A program made the translations under genes and the position numbers. From Flaccisagitta enflata (Eukaryota; Chaetognatha; Sagittoidea; Aphragmophora): a stretch of DNA of 64,000 nucleotides. This document shows, in pieces, positions 37,634 to 50,199 of the stretch. Within the stretch, counting starts at the first letter, position 1. Each line of letters starts with the position of its first letter. The stretch spans positions 8,556,001 to 8,620,000 of the forward strand of contig OZ231127.1 of NCBI GenBank assembly GCA_965153355.1, read 5' to 3'. The notes under the pieces were generated by a model that worked only from the letters and a program-made list of their open reading frames with translations, made no database searches and had not been told where the DNA came from.

Positions 37634-37822
37634 TAAAATCTATCCTCAAGTCTAGGTCGTCTTTGCTCCCATTGTACTGTAAGTCATGTAAAAAAAACAA
37701 TAATCATCTGACAAATTTCATGAAAATTGATGATGCTGGCACAAAAATCAAATCTGTTTTTTTTTTTGCTGAGTTAGAAATTTGTCATTCTATCTCCACC
37801 TAAAAGGATTTAAAGTTATTTA

Positions 37823-38048
37823 AAACAAGGCCGGATAAACGGCTACCCTAGTCGCGTGTGGGTGGGAAGGGGCAGTGTTGGAGAAGGTCACTGGGGCATT
37901 TGGGCAGGAGCAGTGAGCTCAAAAAGCTCAAAAACGCCGAAAAAAGTGAAATGGGGACCTACTGACCGACCGACCAACCAACCGACCGACCAACCGACCG
38001 ACGGACGGACAAAGCGGGGTATAGAGTCGCATAGCACGCGACTAAAAA
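37823..38048 (-). mobile_element. TSR element 6
   Basis: Complete reverse copy: AAACAAGGCCGGATAAACGG, CCTAGTCGCGTGTGGGTGGG, TTTGGGCAGGAGCAGTGAG, ACCGACCGACCAACC units, and GTCGCATAGCACGCGACTAAAAA. Confidence 0.8.
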
Positions 38049-38350
38049 TGCACTTGAAGTGGCATTTTGAAAATCACTTTCTTTTTTATTTTTGCCATAG
38101 TTACAAAGATAATCCTAAATGGTCCTTAGGAAAAAATAAATGGTTGGCTGATGGGGCTAGTTAATGTTACTGAGCCTGACAGTTGAGATATGATTTGAGA
38201 GGTGAGAAAGAAATTATGGTATTTTTTTTCTCTTTTTCAAAAAATTTGAATGGGTAGGCATCGAGACAACTTCTGTTCTGCTTCTGCACTGTATCTCCAA
38301 AATGAAAATACAAGTGTTTCTTTTAAATTCCTTATCTCTTTTATTTCAGA

Positions 38351-38870
38351 TAAATGTTTGACGGACATTTTATGACTTAGCTCGACTGTCGACGAAGCCG
38401 TGGGAAACCATTGAAAGTGGGCCTAAAAGTAAGTTGTGTTATTTATATTATGTTTGTTCTTGTCTTCTGGCAGTTTTTATTTGTTTTGTTTTGGCCGAGG
38501 ATAAGAGTAAATGTGTTAGGCCTAGGTTGTGGTTAGAGTTTTCTCATTTGCCCGGTCAACTGATCATAGGTCTTGGCATGGGGGAATATGATGGGATGGC
38601 GGGGGGCTGGGGCTATACTGATCAGATGGGATGGCCTCTGAATAAGATGTACATGTCATTGGTGAAGATTCTGTGCCTTTTGTCATACTGATCTCATGTT
38701 CTTATTCTTGCTTCAGTTTACCAAATTTGATGCCCACTTTCCTTTTCATTTTATCCCCTGCTCAGTTGTTGAAATTTTTGGAATCAACGATACATGGAAC
38801 TCCATATTTTCCAATTCGGCCTTCTTTCTTTGCGCTGTCATACTTCAGAGCAGTGAATAACAATTCAAAG
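38351..38870 (+). pseudogene. decayed inverted duplicate of the SRCR gene 3' end
   Basis: After TTATTTCAG (ends 38350) comes a segment ending GTGGGCCTAAAA|GTAAGT that aligns with SRCR exon 3 (GGGGCCTAAAA|GTAAGT at 32726 on the minus strand). The intron start (CTTGTCTTCTGGC against CTTGTCTTCCGGT) and the terminal segment (CAGTTGTTGAAATTTTTGGA against CAGTTGTTGGAATTTTTATGG) also align. All frames of the exon-3 counterpart contain stops, so it is not functional. It lies about 6 kb away in opposite orientation, which points to an inverted duplication. No SRCR-domain exon counterpart was found. Confidence 0.6.
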
Positions 38871-40072
38871 AGCTAGTTAAGAAACAATAGAGATTTGTGG
38901 GCAGAATTATATTTCAAGAATTTTAAAACTCTCGACAACGATCGTCTCTCGCAGCACCGTATGGGTAGGGAAGGGAGAGAACCAATTTCTTTCCCAGTAG
39001 GCGACCAAACTGTGAAGGAGTAACATCCTGAACGATCTGCATCATTTCCTGTGCCCAAAGTTGCTGAAAAAATCGCCCTCACCCACTGTGTTTGTCATCT
39101 ATACAGGACCTAAGAATTTTTGGCTAAAACTCAAGTTTGTCATGTCTCTTAGATCCTCTGAGTCTCATGTTACATGATAAATGCTTTGGTTGTAACAATA
39201 AATGATAGTTGGTAATGTTGTTTGGTGTAGCTCTGTGCAGAAGACAGTGAAACATGCAAGAATACAGTGGTTGCTGCAAATTGCTGCACTTTGGGTGATT
39301 AAATACAGCAAGTTCCCGTCGTTTGAGAATTTGATGAAAAATGCAATGCAGAACTTGATTTAAAGGTAATGATTTCAGTGATTGCAGCTTTTATTTTGTG
39401 AATTGATGCTTGCTTAGGAAATTTTACCTTTTTCAAAGCCCTTACTGCAGCAATAAGCTGCTGAAGCTTCTCTGGTTTACAGCAATGTCCTAATTGTCCT
39501 AAAGATTTTGAAAATTTGATCAAAAAGAGGATCGAGACCACAATATAGTGGACGTGATGTACTGAATGATCTCAGTTAGAGCTTTGTAACATATTTCTAC
39601 TGGGTACATTTTACCTTTGTAACAAGCTGCAGTAAGTGTGCAGAAAGCCGCAGTAAGTTGCAGCAAGCAAGCAAGATCCTCGTGATATTTTACCATTCCA
39701 GCTCTCATCGCTTTTGAAAATTTGGTCAAAAATCTTATTAAAGTCAGTTTTAACCTGTTGATTGTCCGCTGGAAAACATTTTCTTTTGCTGCAAGCTGCT
39801 GCAAGCTACAGCAAGTTAGCTGCATTGGATATTTTTCCCTTGCTACAGATTGACGCAGGGAAGCATAAGGCAAGCTCTTTGAGACATTTTATCTCATAAC
39901 CTGTGCAACAAACATACATTAGTACAGGGGCATATACTTCCCCCCCTCCCCAGACACTCACACATTCCTGGGCAATCATAATGGACTGGCAGGCAATTGA
40001 CGGACCGACAAACAGATACAAAAGTGCCTTCAACTGAAATTGTAATCAATGTAACAAAAACGCTTCCCCATT
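38871..40072. other. unassigned DNA with a ~207-bp repeated module
   Basis: TTTTGAAAATTTG.TCAAAAA recurs at about 39503 and 39710, with CTGCAGCAAGTTGCAGCAA-type trinucleotide patches in each. Related sequence sits at 42835-42890. No supported exon. Confidence 0.4.
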
Positions 40073-40198
40073 AACGTGTCGGTGGGCAGGGGCAACATTT
40101 GAGGTCAGTCAAAACCAACTAACTGACTGACCAACTGACTGACCAACCTACAGACTAACAAAGTGGGGTGTAGAGTCGCGTAGCACGCGACTAAAAAT
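40073..40198 (-). mobile_element. TSR element 7, truncated
   Basis: Right half only: GTGGGCAGGGGC, GACTGACCAAC units, then GTCGCGTAGCACGCGACTAAAAA. Confidence 0.65.
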
Positions 40199-40739
40199 AG
40201 ATTTGAATAACTTTGTAAGTTGCTACAATCAGGATTATATCTTTTTAGATGCGTCCTTCAGGAATGCATCTCAATAGGAGATCCGTTTTGTCAGTGCCTT
40301 CCATCTGTCCGTTTCACCTGTGTAAAAACTACTTCTTGGCTTTCTTTAACCACAGTGAGATCCTACACTAGATAAAAGGATCAACAAACATGGTTTGAGA
40401 GCCTCATTTCTACTCTGTCATTCGATATGTCTATTCGTCCATGTGTCTCTTGATATAAGTCATAAGTGTTTAGCGCACAATTGGGCTTGTTCTTGAGTAG
40501 GAACATCCGACCTAAAAATTTAAGTCAGTGCCATTTTTAGATGCAGGCTATGCAACTCTTTTATCAGTTAAGTGAGTCTGTCATTGGTTCCATCTGTAGA
40601 TAAAAAGTTGCAGAGGGATGAATACCAGGGGATTTGACAAAAAACATAATAAGATGAGAGGCTTGTTCTCAGTATGATGGGTTTTAGTCATGTGCTTCGC
40701 AACGGTATACACCACTGTCTGTCCATTCATTAGTTGGTT
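40199..40739. other. unassigned DNA, TSR fragment at the end
   Basis: TTTTAGTCATGTGCTTCGCA at 40683 followed by CTGTCTGTCC is a damaged TSR left end joined to HP-type sequence. Confidence 0.4.
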
Positions 40740-42168
40740 TGCAGCGGCTCCAAAGGCGTTGATAACCTATGCTTACACACATATGGGGAATTTTTTCCTT
40801 ATTCTTCTCCTCCGCACCCCCCCTCCCCCAAGTCTCCAGGCCCATATCTCAGCCTCGAGGGGTGGTACGTCTGGTACAATGAAGAACAGGTCGCCCAAGG
40901 GCAATATGTGGTCAGTGATACCCATTGCCCTCCTTTGAGTGATTGTGAATTGGAGTGAGGGGGAGCAGGGCAGCGGCCCCGAAGGGGACAAAGTCCTGTA
41001 GAACACAGGGGGACTTTCGTTCGTCCTGCCTGAAGAAGTGAATGAGATGCTATAGAGGGCTGACTGAAGGCCTTCAAGAGCCTAAACTGAGGTCTAAGAG
41101 GGCTGATGTAAGGCCTTATAATGCCAATTGGAAGCTTGAGAGGGCTAACTTGAAGTTTAATAGAGCTGGATGAAGGCTTGAAAGGTCAGAGGACTAAAAT
41201 GAAGCCTGAGAGAAATAAATTGAGGCTCATATACAGGGTGTTCAATCTCAAAGTGGGAAAAGTAAAAAGCTTACATTTCTAAACGCACTTGATTAGTGAC
41301 TTCAAACCATTTTTCTCTTGTAGTAATATATTTGACGTTTGTTGCGTACAAATTTCATTGGTCTGGCTGAAATAGTTAGTCCACAATATCAGTTTGATGT
41401 AAAACAAGTGTTTACAGTTGAGGCTCAAAAACGCATATTCTTATCAACACTGTTTTTCAATATTTTGCCTTTAACTCTCAAACAGCCTGATAACAGGTGC
41501 CAGATTGGTCTCAGATGTAAGCATTTTCAAATTATACTTCATTTGAGACCAATCTGGCATTTTTAGCTCAAACCGTTTAGAAATTAGAGCAATTTTAAAA
41601 AAACTATCATGATTAAAATAAGTTTTTTTTTAGCACAAACTTTACATACTTGTTTTACTTATAATTGATGTTGTGGATAAACTATTAAGGCTAGACCAAT
41701 GAAATCTTTATACAAAAAACGTCAAACATAATACTACAAGAGAAAAATGGTTTGAAATCACTGACTGGTTGCGTTTAGGAATGTAAGCTTTTTACTTTTC
41801 CCACTTTGAGATTGAACACGGGGTAGCTGACTTGAGGCCTGAGAGGCCAGGTTTGAGGCCAGGTTTGAGGCCTGAGAATTTAAATTTGAAGCCAGAAAAG
41901 CCTAATTTGAGACCTGAGAGGCCAGGTTTGAGGCCTGAGAAGTTGGATTTGAGGCCTGAGAGGCCAAATCTGAGGTCTCAGAGGCCAGATTTGAGGCCTG
42001 AGGGGCCTGATGGGGGGGAGGAACAAACGAACAAACGGAAGAACAAAAGTCCCCCTGTGTTCTACAGGACTTCGTCCCCTTCGGGGCCGTTGCCCAAAAA
42101 GGAAAAAATTCCCCATATGTGTGAAAGCTTTGGTCATCAACCCCTTCGGGGCTGCTGCTCAAAAAGGG
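40740..42168 (+). mobile_element. HP element block, split by fold-back F9
   Basis: A fragment (40740-40872) precedes the full left end GGTCGCCCAAGGGCAATATG at 40887. The minisatellite runs to 41230, resumes at 41825 with GAGGCCTGAGAGGCC units, and reaches CCTGTGTTCTACAGGACTTC and CCCCTTCGGGGCC near 42090. Open frames with LRPERPDLRPE repeats are the minisatellite read through. Confidence 0.75.
41233..41824. mobile_element. fold-back element F9, nested in an HP element
   Basis: Arms start GTGTTCAATCTCAAAGTGGG and its complement CCCACTTTGAGATTGAACAC. The apex near 41530 has AGATTGGTCTCA / TGAGACCAATCT. It is the same family as F5 (GTCCACAATATCA / TGATGTTGTGGAT, TTTGACGTTT / AAACGTCAAA). No clean target duplication is seen. 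Confidence 0.75.
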
Positions 42169-42448
42169 GACCAACTGACAAACCAACCGACGGACCGCCA
42201 AAAGAGAATGAAAGAAAATTTTGGGAAATTTTGGCGGTAACGAGTCAAAAAACCTGATTAGTATAACACAATTTAACACTATTTAATTTTTAAGCATAGT
42301 TTTATTGCTTTATCATAGAAAGTCAGAGGATGAGTCTCAGGGAGGAAAATCAAAGGTGGGGGGGGGGATAAATCAAAGGTCATGGAACTTTATTCACCAC
42401 TGAATGAACATGATAGAAAACGGTGATGTATATTTTTGAACATACGCA

Positions 42449-42822
42449 ATTTGTAGTTGCATGCTACACCACAACTCAATAACCCGCTATGTTGGTTGGT
42501 TGGTCTGCTGGCTGGTCTGATACCATTAGCTTTTTCAGCGTTGTTGGGCAAAGCTCCTGATAGAGTTGCTAGTTTAAAACTAAAGACACAATTGCCTATA
42601 AATGTGTTCTCAGATTTGCAACATTTTTTGTCACGTGCTACGCGACTACACCCCGCTTTGTTGGTTCGTAGGTCCGTCTGTTGGTCCACTTGTTGGTCTG
42701 TCACCCTTTACTTTTTTTGCGGTCTCTGGCCTCACTGCTCCTGCCCAAATGATCAAGTGACTTCAATTACGGCCCCTGCCCTCCCGCACATGACTGGGGT
42801 GGCCGTGTATCCACCCTTGTTT
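42449..42822 (+). mobile_element. TSR elements 8a (broken) and 8b (complete)
   Basis: 8a begins TTTGTAGTTGCATGCTACAC at 42449 and fades after the GGTTGGTC units. 8b begins TTTTTTGTCACGTGCTACGC at 42622 and ends GTGTATCCACCCTTGTTT. Confidence 0.65.
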
Positions 42823-43440
42823 GGCTTAAATTACCATGTTGCCTGCAGCAACATGCTGTAACTTGCAGCAACTTGCAGCAATTTTGAGTTTTGTTTTATT
42901 AATCAATCACCTGTTACATTCCATATCAGCAATCACATAAAAAACACTTTGTATTGTTGAAAGTGATCAGGAATTAAAACTTTTTGTGGCGAAAAGCCCT
43001 AAAAATGCAGCAATTTTAATGGGAATTTTGATAATTCACATAGATGAGAAAGATGCTGGATGAGGGCGATTTTTTTAACATTTTTAAGTCTATCTGACGT
43101 TTCAGATTGTTGAGAGGGATGTTCCACCAGACATTCGTCGCCTACTGGGTGGTGTATCTATCTTATTTACCCCTTTGGGGTTCCGCAGTCCCCCTGCTAG
43201 TATGGGAGTCTATGATTTTGGGGGGTCCACCTCCAATTTGTGTCACAACAACTTCTTAGTGTCCCAACTAACTAGTGATTTTTTTGTCTCTATATGTATA
43301 GAGAAATGTGATTTTTAGTGCATATCAGTAAAAGAAAGCCTTGTTTTAAATGTAACATAAATGATCGGTTTGAATGATCGGTTTGAATGTTGCCACCCAA
43401 ACTATGAGAGCCCATATTAGTAAATGGCACAGTGGGTTTA
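42823..43440. other. unassigned DNA
   Basis: CTTGCAGCAA units near 42850-42885. A possible short exon near 43108 (after TTTCAG) is not supported further. There is a duplicated ATGATCGGTTTGA at 43359 and 43374. Confidence 0.35.
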
Positions 43441-43715
<275 letters not shown>

Positions 43716-43719
<4 letters not shown>

Positions 43720-44272
43720 GGGCAGCGGCCCCAAAGGGCCGATGTCCTGTAGAACACAGGGGGGAATTTCCAGACGTCCGTCTGTCCTTCCGTCCTTCCG
43801 TCCTTCCGTCCATCCTTCCATCCCCCCCCCCCCGTTGACCATCGAGGCCTCAAATTAGGCCTTCCAGGCCTCAATTTAGCCCATCAGGCCTCAAATCAGC
43901 CCTTCAGACTTCAAATCAGCCCCCCCTGCCTCAAATCTGCCCTCCAAACCTCAAATCCGCCCTCCAGACCTTCAATTAGCCCTCCAAGCTTCAAATCAGC
44001 CCTCCGTGCCTCAAATTTGCCCTCCAGACCTCAAATATGCTCTCCTAGCCTAAATTCTGCCCTCCAGCCTTCAAATATGCCTTCATTGGCTTAAGTCAGT
44101 CATCTAAGGCCTAAAATATGGCCCCTCAGGACGTCTGGAAATTCACCCCTGTGTTCTACCGGACATCAGCCCTTTGGGGCCGCTGCCCTACTCTCACTCC
44201 ACTTCTTCACTTGATCACTCCAAGCAGGGCATTGGGTACCGCTGACCATGTGCGATCCTTGGATGACTAGTT
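43716..44272 (-). mobile_element. HP element, reverse orientation
   Basis: GGGCAGCGGCCCCAAAGGGC, CCTGTAGAACACAGG, a GTCCTTCC array, CCTCAAATCAGCCCTCC-type minisatellite, CTGTGTTCTACCGGACATCA, AAGCAGGGCATTGGG and GCTGACCATGTGCGATCC. Confidence 0.75.
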
Positions 44273-44276
44273 TCTT

Positions 44277-44321
44277 AGTATCGGGATTAAAACTCTCTCC
44301 TTTGTTCCCTCCCTCGCCTTG

Positions 44322-44410
<89 letters not shown>
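44277..44410. repeat. (TC)n with conserved leader
   Basis: Leader AGTATCGGGATTAAAACTCT...CCTCGCCTTGC then TC 44323-44406. Confidence 0.85.
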
Positions 44411-44411
<1 letters not shown>

Positions 44412-44498
44412 TGGGATTTGTGTCCCAACAAGGTGCCGCCATGGCGGCCCTGGCGGCCCCTTGCCATACGGCGCTGGTCTCTCGTCACATCTTCCTGA

Positions 44499-46044
44499 CA
44501 GTGGCGAATTTGTAAAAATGACAGCAGCTCAAATGGCGACAACGGTCATTCTACAGCTTCAACTTCTTCTCGTGTATCGTTCTTCGGGCTGGATCTATGC
44601 CCAAGATCTGAAAAACTTTGTGCGATGAATGACACGTTAGTGGATGAGATGGAAAGATATAAGCAGCTGTTCAACGCCGTGATTTCCACTGCGGAAGGCA
44701 CCAATGCGCACGACGACGCCGCCTTGGAATCAGACGGCACCAGAAACGACTATGTCGCTTTCTCTAGGCAAATGGCGATCAACCAATTACCCGGCAACCC
44801 TCTTTGCTATGCGGCGTCGAGTTTGAAACAACTTCGACATGTGTGGGATACAATGCGCTTCATTGATTGTGATTCCTATCAAGAGGGTTTTCCATCTCAT
44901 TACGACGTCATCAACACGGGACACGGAGAATTTAACAATGGAAAGAGACTCCTTCATCAGTATTCCTGGAACAGCATTCCGACAGAACTGGCGCATGTTG
45001 ACCCATGCAGCGCTCCTCTATCAAGGATGAGAACTTCATCCCCTCGTCTGGCGTCTGAGTACCTGGCACTTCCAACACCAGCCAGACGTCACGACATTCA
45101 ATCTCCCAACGGTCTCCAACTCCCACCGACCGTTCTGGCGCCGCCGATGGAATCAATCGGTCAATCAGCCAATTAGATCATCCCAGGACGAAATTCGCCC
45201 ATGGACCTCGGCGACGTGTCCCTGGGGGATCTAGATGACGCCGAAGAGAAGGGGCAGAGGAACGGAGGAGGAGGTGTTGGACTTGTAAACGGGTTGACAC
45301 CGAGGGAGAGATCAAAAAGACGCCAACTACAAATTAGCAGAGAGAGAGAGCGATTGGGAAGGGAGATGCAAGAGCAAATCCGACAATCTAATGAGTTGGC
45401 ACAGCAGCTGCAGCAGCTACAGCGAGAAGTAGAACAACAGCAACAGTGAGAGTTGGAGCTTTGGCAACAACAGCAGCAACAGCAGCAAGTTCAACGTCTG
45501 CAGTTGCAGCAGCAGCAGGAGGTCGTCGAGCCGCCACAAGTGGTGGTGCATCCTCCCATGAATAATGTGGACATTGATCAACAACCCACGGATAAAAACA
45601 ACATCATGCCAAGGTGTCGCGAGGAAGGCTGCAGCAGCAGCAACAGCTTCTTCTACTCCAGCTGAAATTGGTAAACAAGAACCTTGTCAACAATCAGCTC
45701 GACAGCCTGATGGAACACAACAGCATCTGTGTGACAGGTGGCAACAACAGCAACAGACGGAGATGGAACAGGACCAACTGTTTGTGGATGCGGCAGTCTT
45801 CCAATGGCGGAAGTGGAAAGAATTGAATGAGCATGGAATAGGTGGTACAGTTGAGCGGCGGAATGTTAAGCAGAGGTGAAGTTCATCAGCAGATGGGCTG
45901 GTATGTGAGCCGCAACAACAACATCATCAACCAGGTTCACCATCTCAACAGCGTCTTCAACAGCATCCTAGCCAGGAGGAACAACATCAACAAGATCTGC
46001 AGCAAAGAAGAAATGAAATTAGACAATGCCATGAGAATGCTGGG
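44499..46044 (+). pseudogene. Q-rich gene family copy 2, 5' part
   Basis: Frame 0 is open from 44499 (SSSNGDNGHSTASTSSRVSF, FGLDLCPRSEKLCAMNDTLV), through SRQMAINQLPGNPLCYAASS and NGKRLLHQYSWNSIP, to a TAG at 45174-45176. It then resumes in the same frame with SPMDLGDVSLGDLDDAEEKG, GLVNGLTPRERSKRRQ and a Gln/Arg/Glu coiled coil to a TGA at 45447. A Gln-rich stretch follows to 45665. After a frameshift the frame from about 45670 reads LNEHGIGGTVERRNVKQR, TGA (45877), and a Gln/His-rich stretch up to CHENAG at 46044. There the large composite begins. Blocks match the minus-strand copy at 30.3-32.2 kb. It is broken by three stops and one frameshift, so it is a relic. Protein function unknown. 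Confidence 0.65.
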
Positions 46045-46254
46045 CACTACTCTGTATTTGCACCTTGTACTTTAAACTAGGAGTACTGCCACTTTTATGA
46101 CGGTTTCTGGTGGTCCAACCCATGTGTAATCCATGGCAAATGAGTGCAAAAAATTTCCCAGAGCGCTTTTTGAAATATTCACATTTTTTACTTTCATGAA
46201 GTACAGGTCATTGAATTTCTCATTTTTTGGACAATCAACCTTGTTTTGCTTATA

Positions 46255-46640
46255 ACTTTTAAACGAATCGAGCTAGAAATGCCAGATTAGTCTCATTTTG
46301 AAGATCTCTTCAAGATCTTTCAAACCGTCACCGATTTTTTGTAAATCCGTTCAAAAACAACTGAGATATAACTTGTCAAACATAAGCAATTTCATGGGGA
46401 TTGTGGACAAGTTTCCAGGTTGTGGAATTTTTCTCATTTTTGGAACAATTTACTTGTTTTGCTTGTAACTTTTGATCGATTCAAGCTAGAATTGCCAGAT
46501 TGGTCCCATTTTAAAGAATTTTTGAAGCTCTTTCAAACTGTCACAAATTTTTTGTGAATCCGTTAAGAAATGGCTGAGTTTTGACTTGTCAAACATGAGC
46601 AATATCATGGTGATTTGAAGCAATTTTTCCCACCACCTTT
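46255..46640. repeat. paired ~213-bp modules of F10, left arm
   Basis: GCTAGAAATGCCAGATTAGT (46272) and GCTAGAATTGCCAGATTGGT (46485). Each is followed by an AAGATCT.TTCAAGATCT-like palindrome, TTTCAAAC.GTCAC, and a CTTGTCAAACAT.AGCAAT phrase. The inverted copies are at about 52480-52870. Confidence 0.75.
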
Positions 46641-47191
46641 TTCACAGTCTTATTTTGACTTTAGATGCCTTCTTCGCTCCTTACATCAGTTTAAAAGTCA
46701 TAATATGTATGTCAGTTCATCTATTGGTCTGTCAGTTAGTCTATAAGTCTTTGGAAAGGGCTGATTTGATAATAGAGAGGGTCGATAAGAGGCTTGACAG
46801 TGCTGATTTGAAGCTTGGGAGGGCAGAATTGAGGTATGAAAGGGCTGAATTGAGGTATGATAAGGCTGAATGGAGGTTTGAGAAGGCTGAATTGAGGACT
46901 AAGAAGGCTGACCAGAGGAGGGGGGATGAACAAATAGAAGGAACCAGGCGCTTAAGAACAATGTGATCAGTGATACTTTATAGGCAGCGGTCCCTAAGGG
47001 GACAAACTCCTGTAGAACACAGTGGACTTTCGTTGGTCCATCCGTCCTTCCATCCATTTGTCTGTAATTTGGTCACCCCCATCAAGAATATAGCCTTCTA
47101 GGCCTGGAATAAGCCCTCCAAGGCCTGAATTCTGCCCTCTCAAGCCTGAAATCTGCCCTCTCAGTAACCACTGACAATCCAGGTCTTACAA

Positions 47192-47608
47192 ACTACTACT
47201 CGACTCAAAAAAAAAGCCGCACCCTATTTTAAGTTGATGTGCAAGGAAAAAAAATGATTTGAAAATTGTTCTTTTAAAGTGATTTGAAAGATTTTTGAAT
47301 TTTCTTTCATTCTAAACCAATCCCAGATCTGTATCTCAAACGGTTTAGGAGCTAGAGCTCTACAAAGAAATGCACTATTTTGCTAAAATGCATATTTTTC
47401 ATAAGGATTGCGAAACTGAAATTGGCAACGTTTTTACTTAAACCAATGCCATTTCTAAACGAAAAAAGATAGCAATACCAGATTGGCGCCAAATGAAAGA
47501 TCTTTTCAAGAGCTTTCTAATGGTCTAAGATTTTGATTAGTTTTTTTGAAATTTAATATGACAATTTGTTATTTAAAAGTGCGGCTTTTTTATTGAGTCG
47601 AGTAGTAG
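47192..47608. mobile_element. fold-back element F11, nested in F10
   Basis: Ends CTACTACTCGACTCAA / TTGAGTCGAGTAGTAG, then AAAAAGCCGCAC / GTGCGGCTTTTT. The interior has the AAACGGTTTAGGAGCTAGAG and ACCAGATTGGCGCC phrases of the shared module. Confidence 0.75.
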
Positions 47609-47783
47609 ATACGATCTACTTCACGATCAAAGTGATTCTCGTCTCCAATAGATACGAGAAGAGATAGCTATAAATCGATTATTAGATATAGCTAGATATC
47701 GATTTCCGATACGATTCAACATTTTTTTCATAGTTATCGCATTACTAATAAATGTTCACCATGTAACCATTTCTTAAATAAGG

Positions 47784-47816
47784 TGTGTGTGTGGGGGGGG
47801 GGTCTGTGTTTGTGAC

Positions 47817-47893
<77 letters not shown>

Positions 47894-47925
47894 GTGTGTG
47901 TGCGCGCGTGTGTGTGTGTGTGTGT
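47784..47925. repeat. (TG)n microsatellite
   Basis: TG repeat with a G-run (47795-47802) and CGCGCG interruptions. Confidence 0.95.
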
Positions 47926-48276
47926 TCCACTTAGAAGTGCTGATAGGTCGCTAATCATGGTAAATCCAATTTGAACATACAGTTGAGTCGCTTTCCTTGT
48001 ATTTGTTATCAATTTGGAGAAATTTATTTTTGAAATCGTTTTTCTTCCAATGGAAAACGATCTTTGATAAAAATTGGAAAAATTTCAAATTTGAGACAGG
48101 ATACTTGACATTTGCAACATGAATAATTCGTCCATGGCATGAATGAATATCGAATGAAAGACATTGTAAATGTAAGAAAGCATGAGCATGAGCCAGTCAT
48201 TCAACCTCTTTTGTCTGCTCTTTTACTGTTATCAATTTTGGGCGATTGCTCACCCAAATCTGACTGAAAGAATCGG

Positions 48277-48279
<3 letters not shown>

Positions 48280-48359
<80 letters not shown>

Positions 48360-48528
48360 CGATTTCTTACCCCGTTCTCCATTCACACTTCCATTTTTCT
48401 CTCTATTGTCTCTCCTCGACCTCTCCCTCTCTTCTCCTTACTAATCCCCTGTCTGTCTGTCTGTCTGTCTGTGTGTCTGTCTGTCTGTCTGTCTGTCTCT
48501 TTGTCTGTCTGTCTTGTCTGTCTGTCTC
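48280..48528. repeat. (TC)n 48280-48354 and (TGTC)n 48449-48528
   Basis: Two simple arrays separated by a pyrimidine-rich spacer. Confidence 0.95.
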
Positions 48529-49117
48529 GGTGTTGCACACCGGATATCGGTTCACGATGCAGGAAGGAGTCTCGGTCAGTCTGTCCGATGCGGGTCGATT
48601 TTTGCGGAGATAACCTCTCAGACCCATAATTTGCCCTCTTAGGCATAGTATCTTCCCTCACAGGCTTCAAATCTGCCAACTCAGGCCTAAAATCTGTCCT
48701 CACAGGTTTCAAATCTGCCCTGTTAGGCCTGAAATCTGCCCTCTCAAGCCTCAAATCTGATTTCTCAGGCCCAGACCCGTACATCTTGCTTTCCTTCCGA
48801 GTAGCAGATATTTTTCCTGAAAACTTTCCGACTAGTCTAGCTATGCATTCATATGCCTTTTCATATTTAACTATGAATGTTACACAACGTTACTACTCAA
48901 CAATATCTGAAATAAGGTCAAGAGCCTTTGGAGCTCTAATAATAACTGGTGTCTAATTCGGACCCATCACAACTATCCTTTAATTGTCTGAAAAGATATC
49001 CCTCTTCAGAAATTATCAAAAGACTGGTCAAAAGTTAAGCAATATTTAGAAAATCGTCACTAATCTCTCTCTATACATGAGATAAGCAGACCACAAGAAA
49101 ACACTTGATAAATCAAT

Positions 49118-49149
<32 letters not shown>

Positions 49150-49275
49150 TTTTCATCTTCTTGGTTTTTTTTTTGCCTTCTTTTTTTCCCCTTTGCCTTT
49201 TCTTTCTTCTTTCCCTCCCTCCTTCCTCCCTTCCTTCCTTCCTTCCTTTCTTCCGTCTTTCCTTCCTTCCTGGTT
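49118..49275. repeat. (TC)n and (TTCC)n pyrimidine tract
   Basis: Short TC run then TTCCTTCC units. Confidence 0.85.
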
Positions 49276-49309
49276 ATATTCCTTCCAAACCTTCCGAGTA
49301 TCATTCAGC

Positions 49310-49712
49310 CCTTCCAAGTAACGGCGCTACTCGCTACTACAAGATGTACAGGTCTGCTCAGGCCTCACATCAACCTCCAGAACTCAGATCTGCTATATCA
49401 GGCCTCTAATCTGTTCCTGGCCTAAGATCAGCCCTCTCAGGCTTTCAATTTGCCCTGGCAGACTTACTATCATTAATTATTCATCTCAGGTCTCAAAGCA
49501 CCCATCTCAAGCCTCAGAGCAAAGATAATGACAAATGGACTGACAGATGGACGCATGGAAGTTCCCTTGTGTTCTACTGGACTTAATCCCCTTCGGGGCA
49601 GCTTCCCTGCTTCCTCTCACTCCAACTCACAATCAAGTGAGCAATGGGTATCGCTGACCACATATTACTCTTGAGTGAGAGGGAGCAGGGCAGAGGCATA
49701 AATTAGGACACA
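49310..49712 (-). mobile_element. HP element part inside F10
   Basis: CAGGCCTC-type units, CCTTGTGTTCTACTGGACTT, CCCCTTCGGGGCAGC, and GGGTATCGCTGACCACATAT. Confidence 0.6.
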
Positions 49713-50025
49713 GAGGTCCCGGGTATCAATCTGAAATATTCATTTTAGACCATTTCTGACCTCACCATTGGATTCCCCTCCCTCAAATTGCTCTAAGACC
49801 CACCCAACCAGAGAAAAACTCTACAACTTCTCATTTTTCATCATTTTTGAAGGATGTTAGTAATAACTAGTACTAAAATCCTTCAGAAAATGCCTCTTTT
49901 GAGCTAGTCACAGGTTGGGGGGCATGAGGACCAATATGAGGGCGGGGAATCCAATGGTTAGTTCAAAAATGGTCTAAGATGAATATTTGGGAGTGATACC
50001 CGGGAACCCAGGTACCTGGACCTCT
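49713..50025. mobile_element. fold-back element F12, nested in F10
   Basis: GAGGTCCCGGGTATCAATCT and its imperfect complement near 50025, then ATTTTAGACCATTTCTGA / TCAAAAATGGTCTAAGAT. The middle holds CTAGTTATTACTAAC-like palindromic sequence. Confidence 0.65.
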
Positions 50026-50199
50026 TGACAACAGACTTGTGCCTAGATACAAGCACCGTTAGTCCTCTGTTTGTCATTGGGCGTTCAAAAAGGCGGGAGA
50101 TAACACCCCTGGCGACCTCTACACATCACAGGGTAGGAACTAAGCCAAATATTGAGAGATAAAAGGCCCCAATTGAGCAGAAAGTGCTAGTAGGTGATG

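Noticed and set aside
37823-38048. Helitron interpretation of TSR elements (hairpin followed by CTAA)
   Set aside because: The hairpin plus CTAA fits one end, but the other end lacks TC and no A/T insertion site was seen.
41832-42257. LRPERPDLRPE-type repeat protein
   Set aside because: It is the HP minisatellite read through. Unit length and phase vary between copies and stops appear in most.
43108-43150. Possible short exon after TTTCAG reading IVERDVPPDIRRLLG
   Set aside because: No convincing donor and no neighbouring exon in phase.
45174-45879. In-frame TAG and TGA codons inside the Q-rich frame, as if stop codons were reassigned
   Set aside because: Frameshifts occur in the same copy, and the 30-kb copy has different stops (TAA). 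The LINE ORF2, SRCR and mGluR frames use standard stops, so decay explains it.
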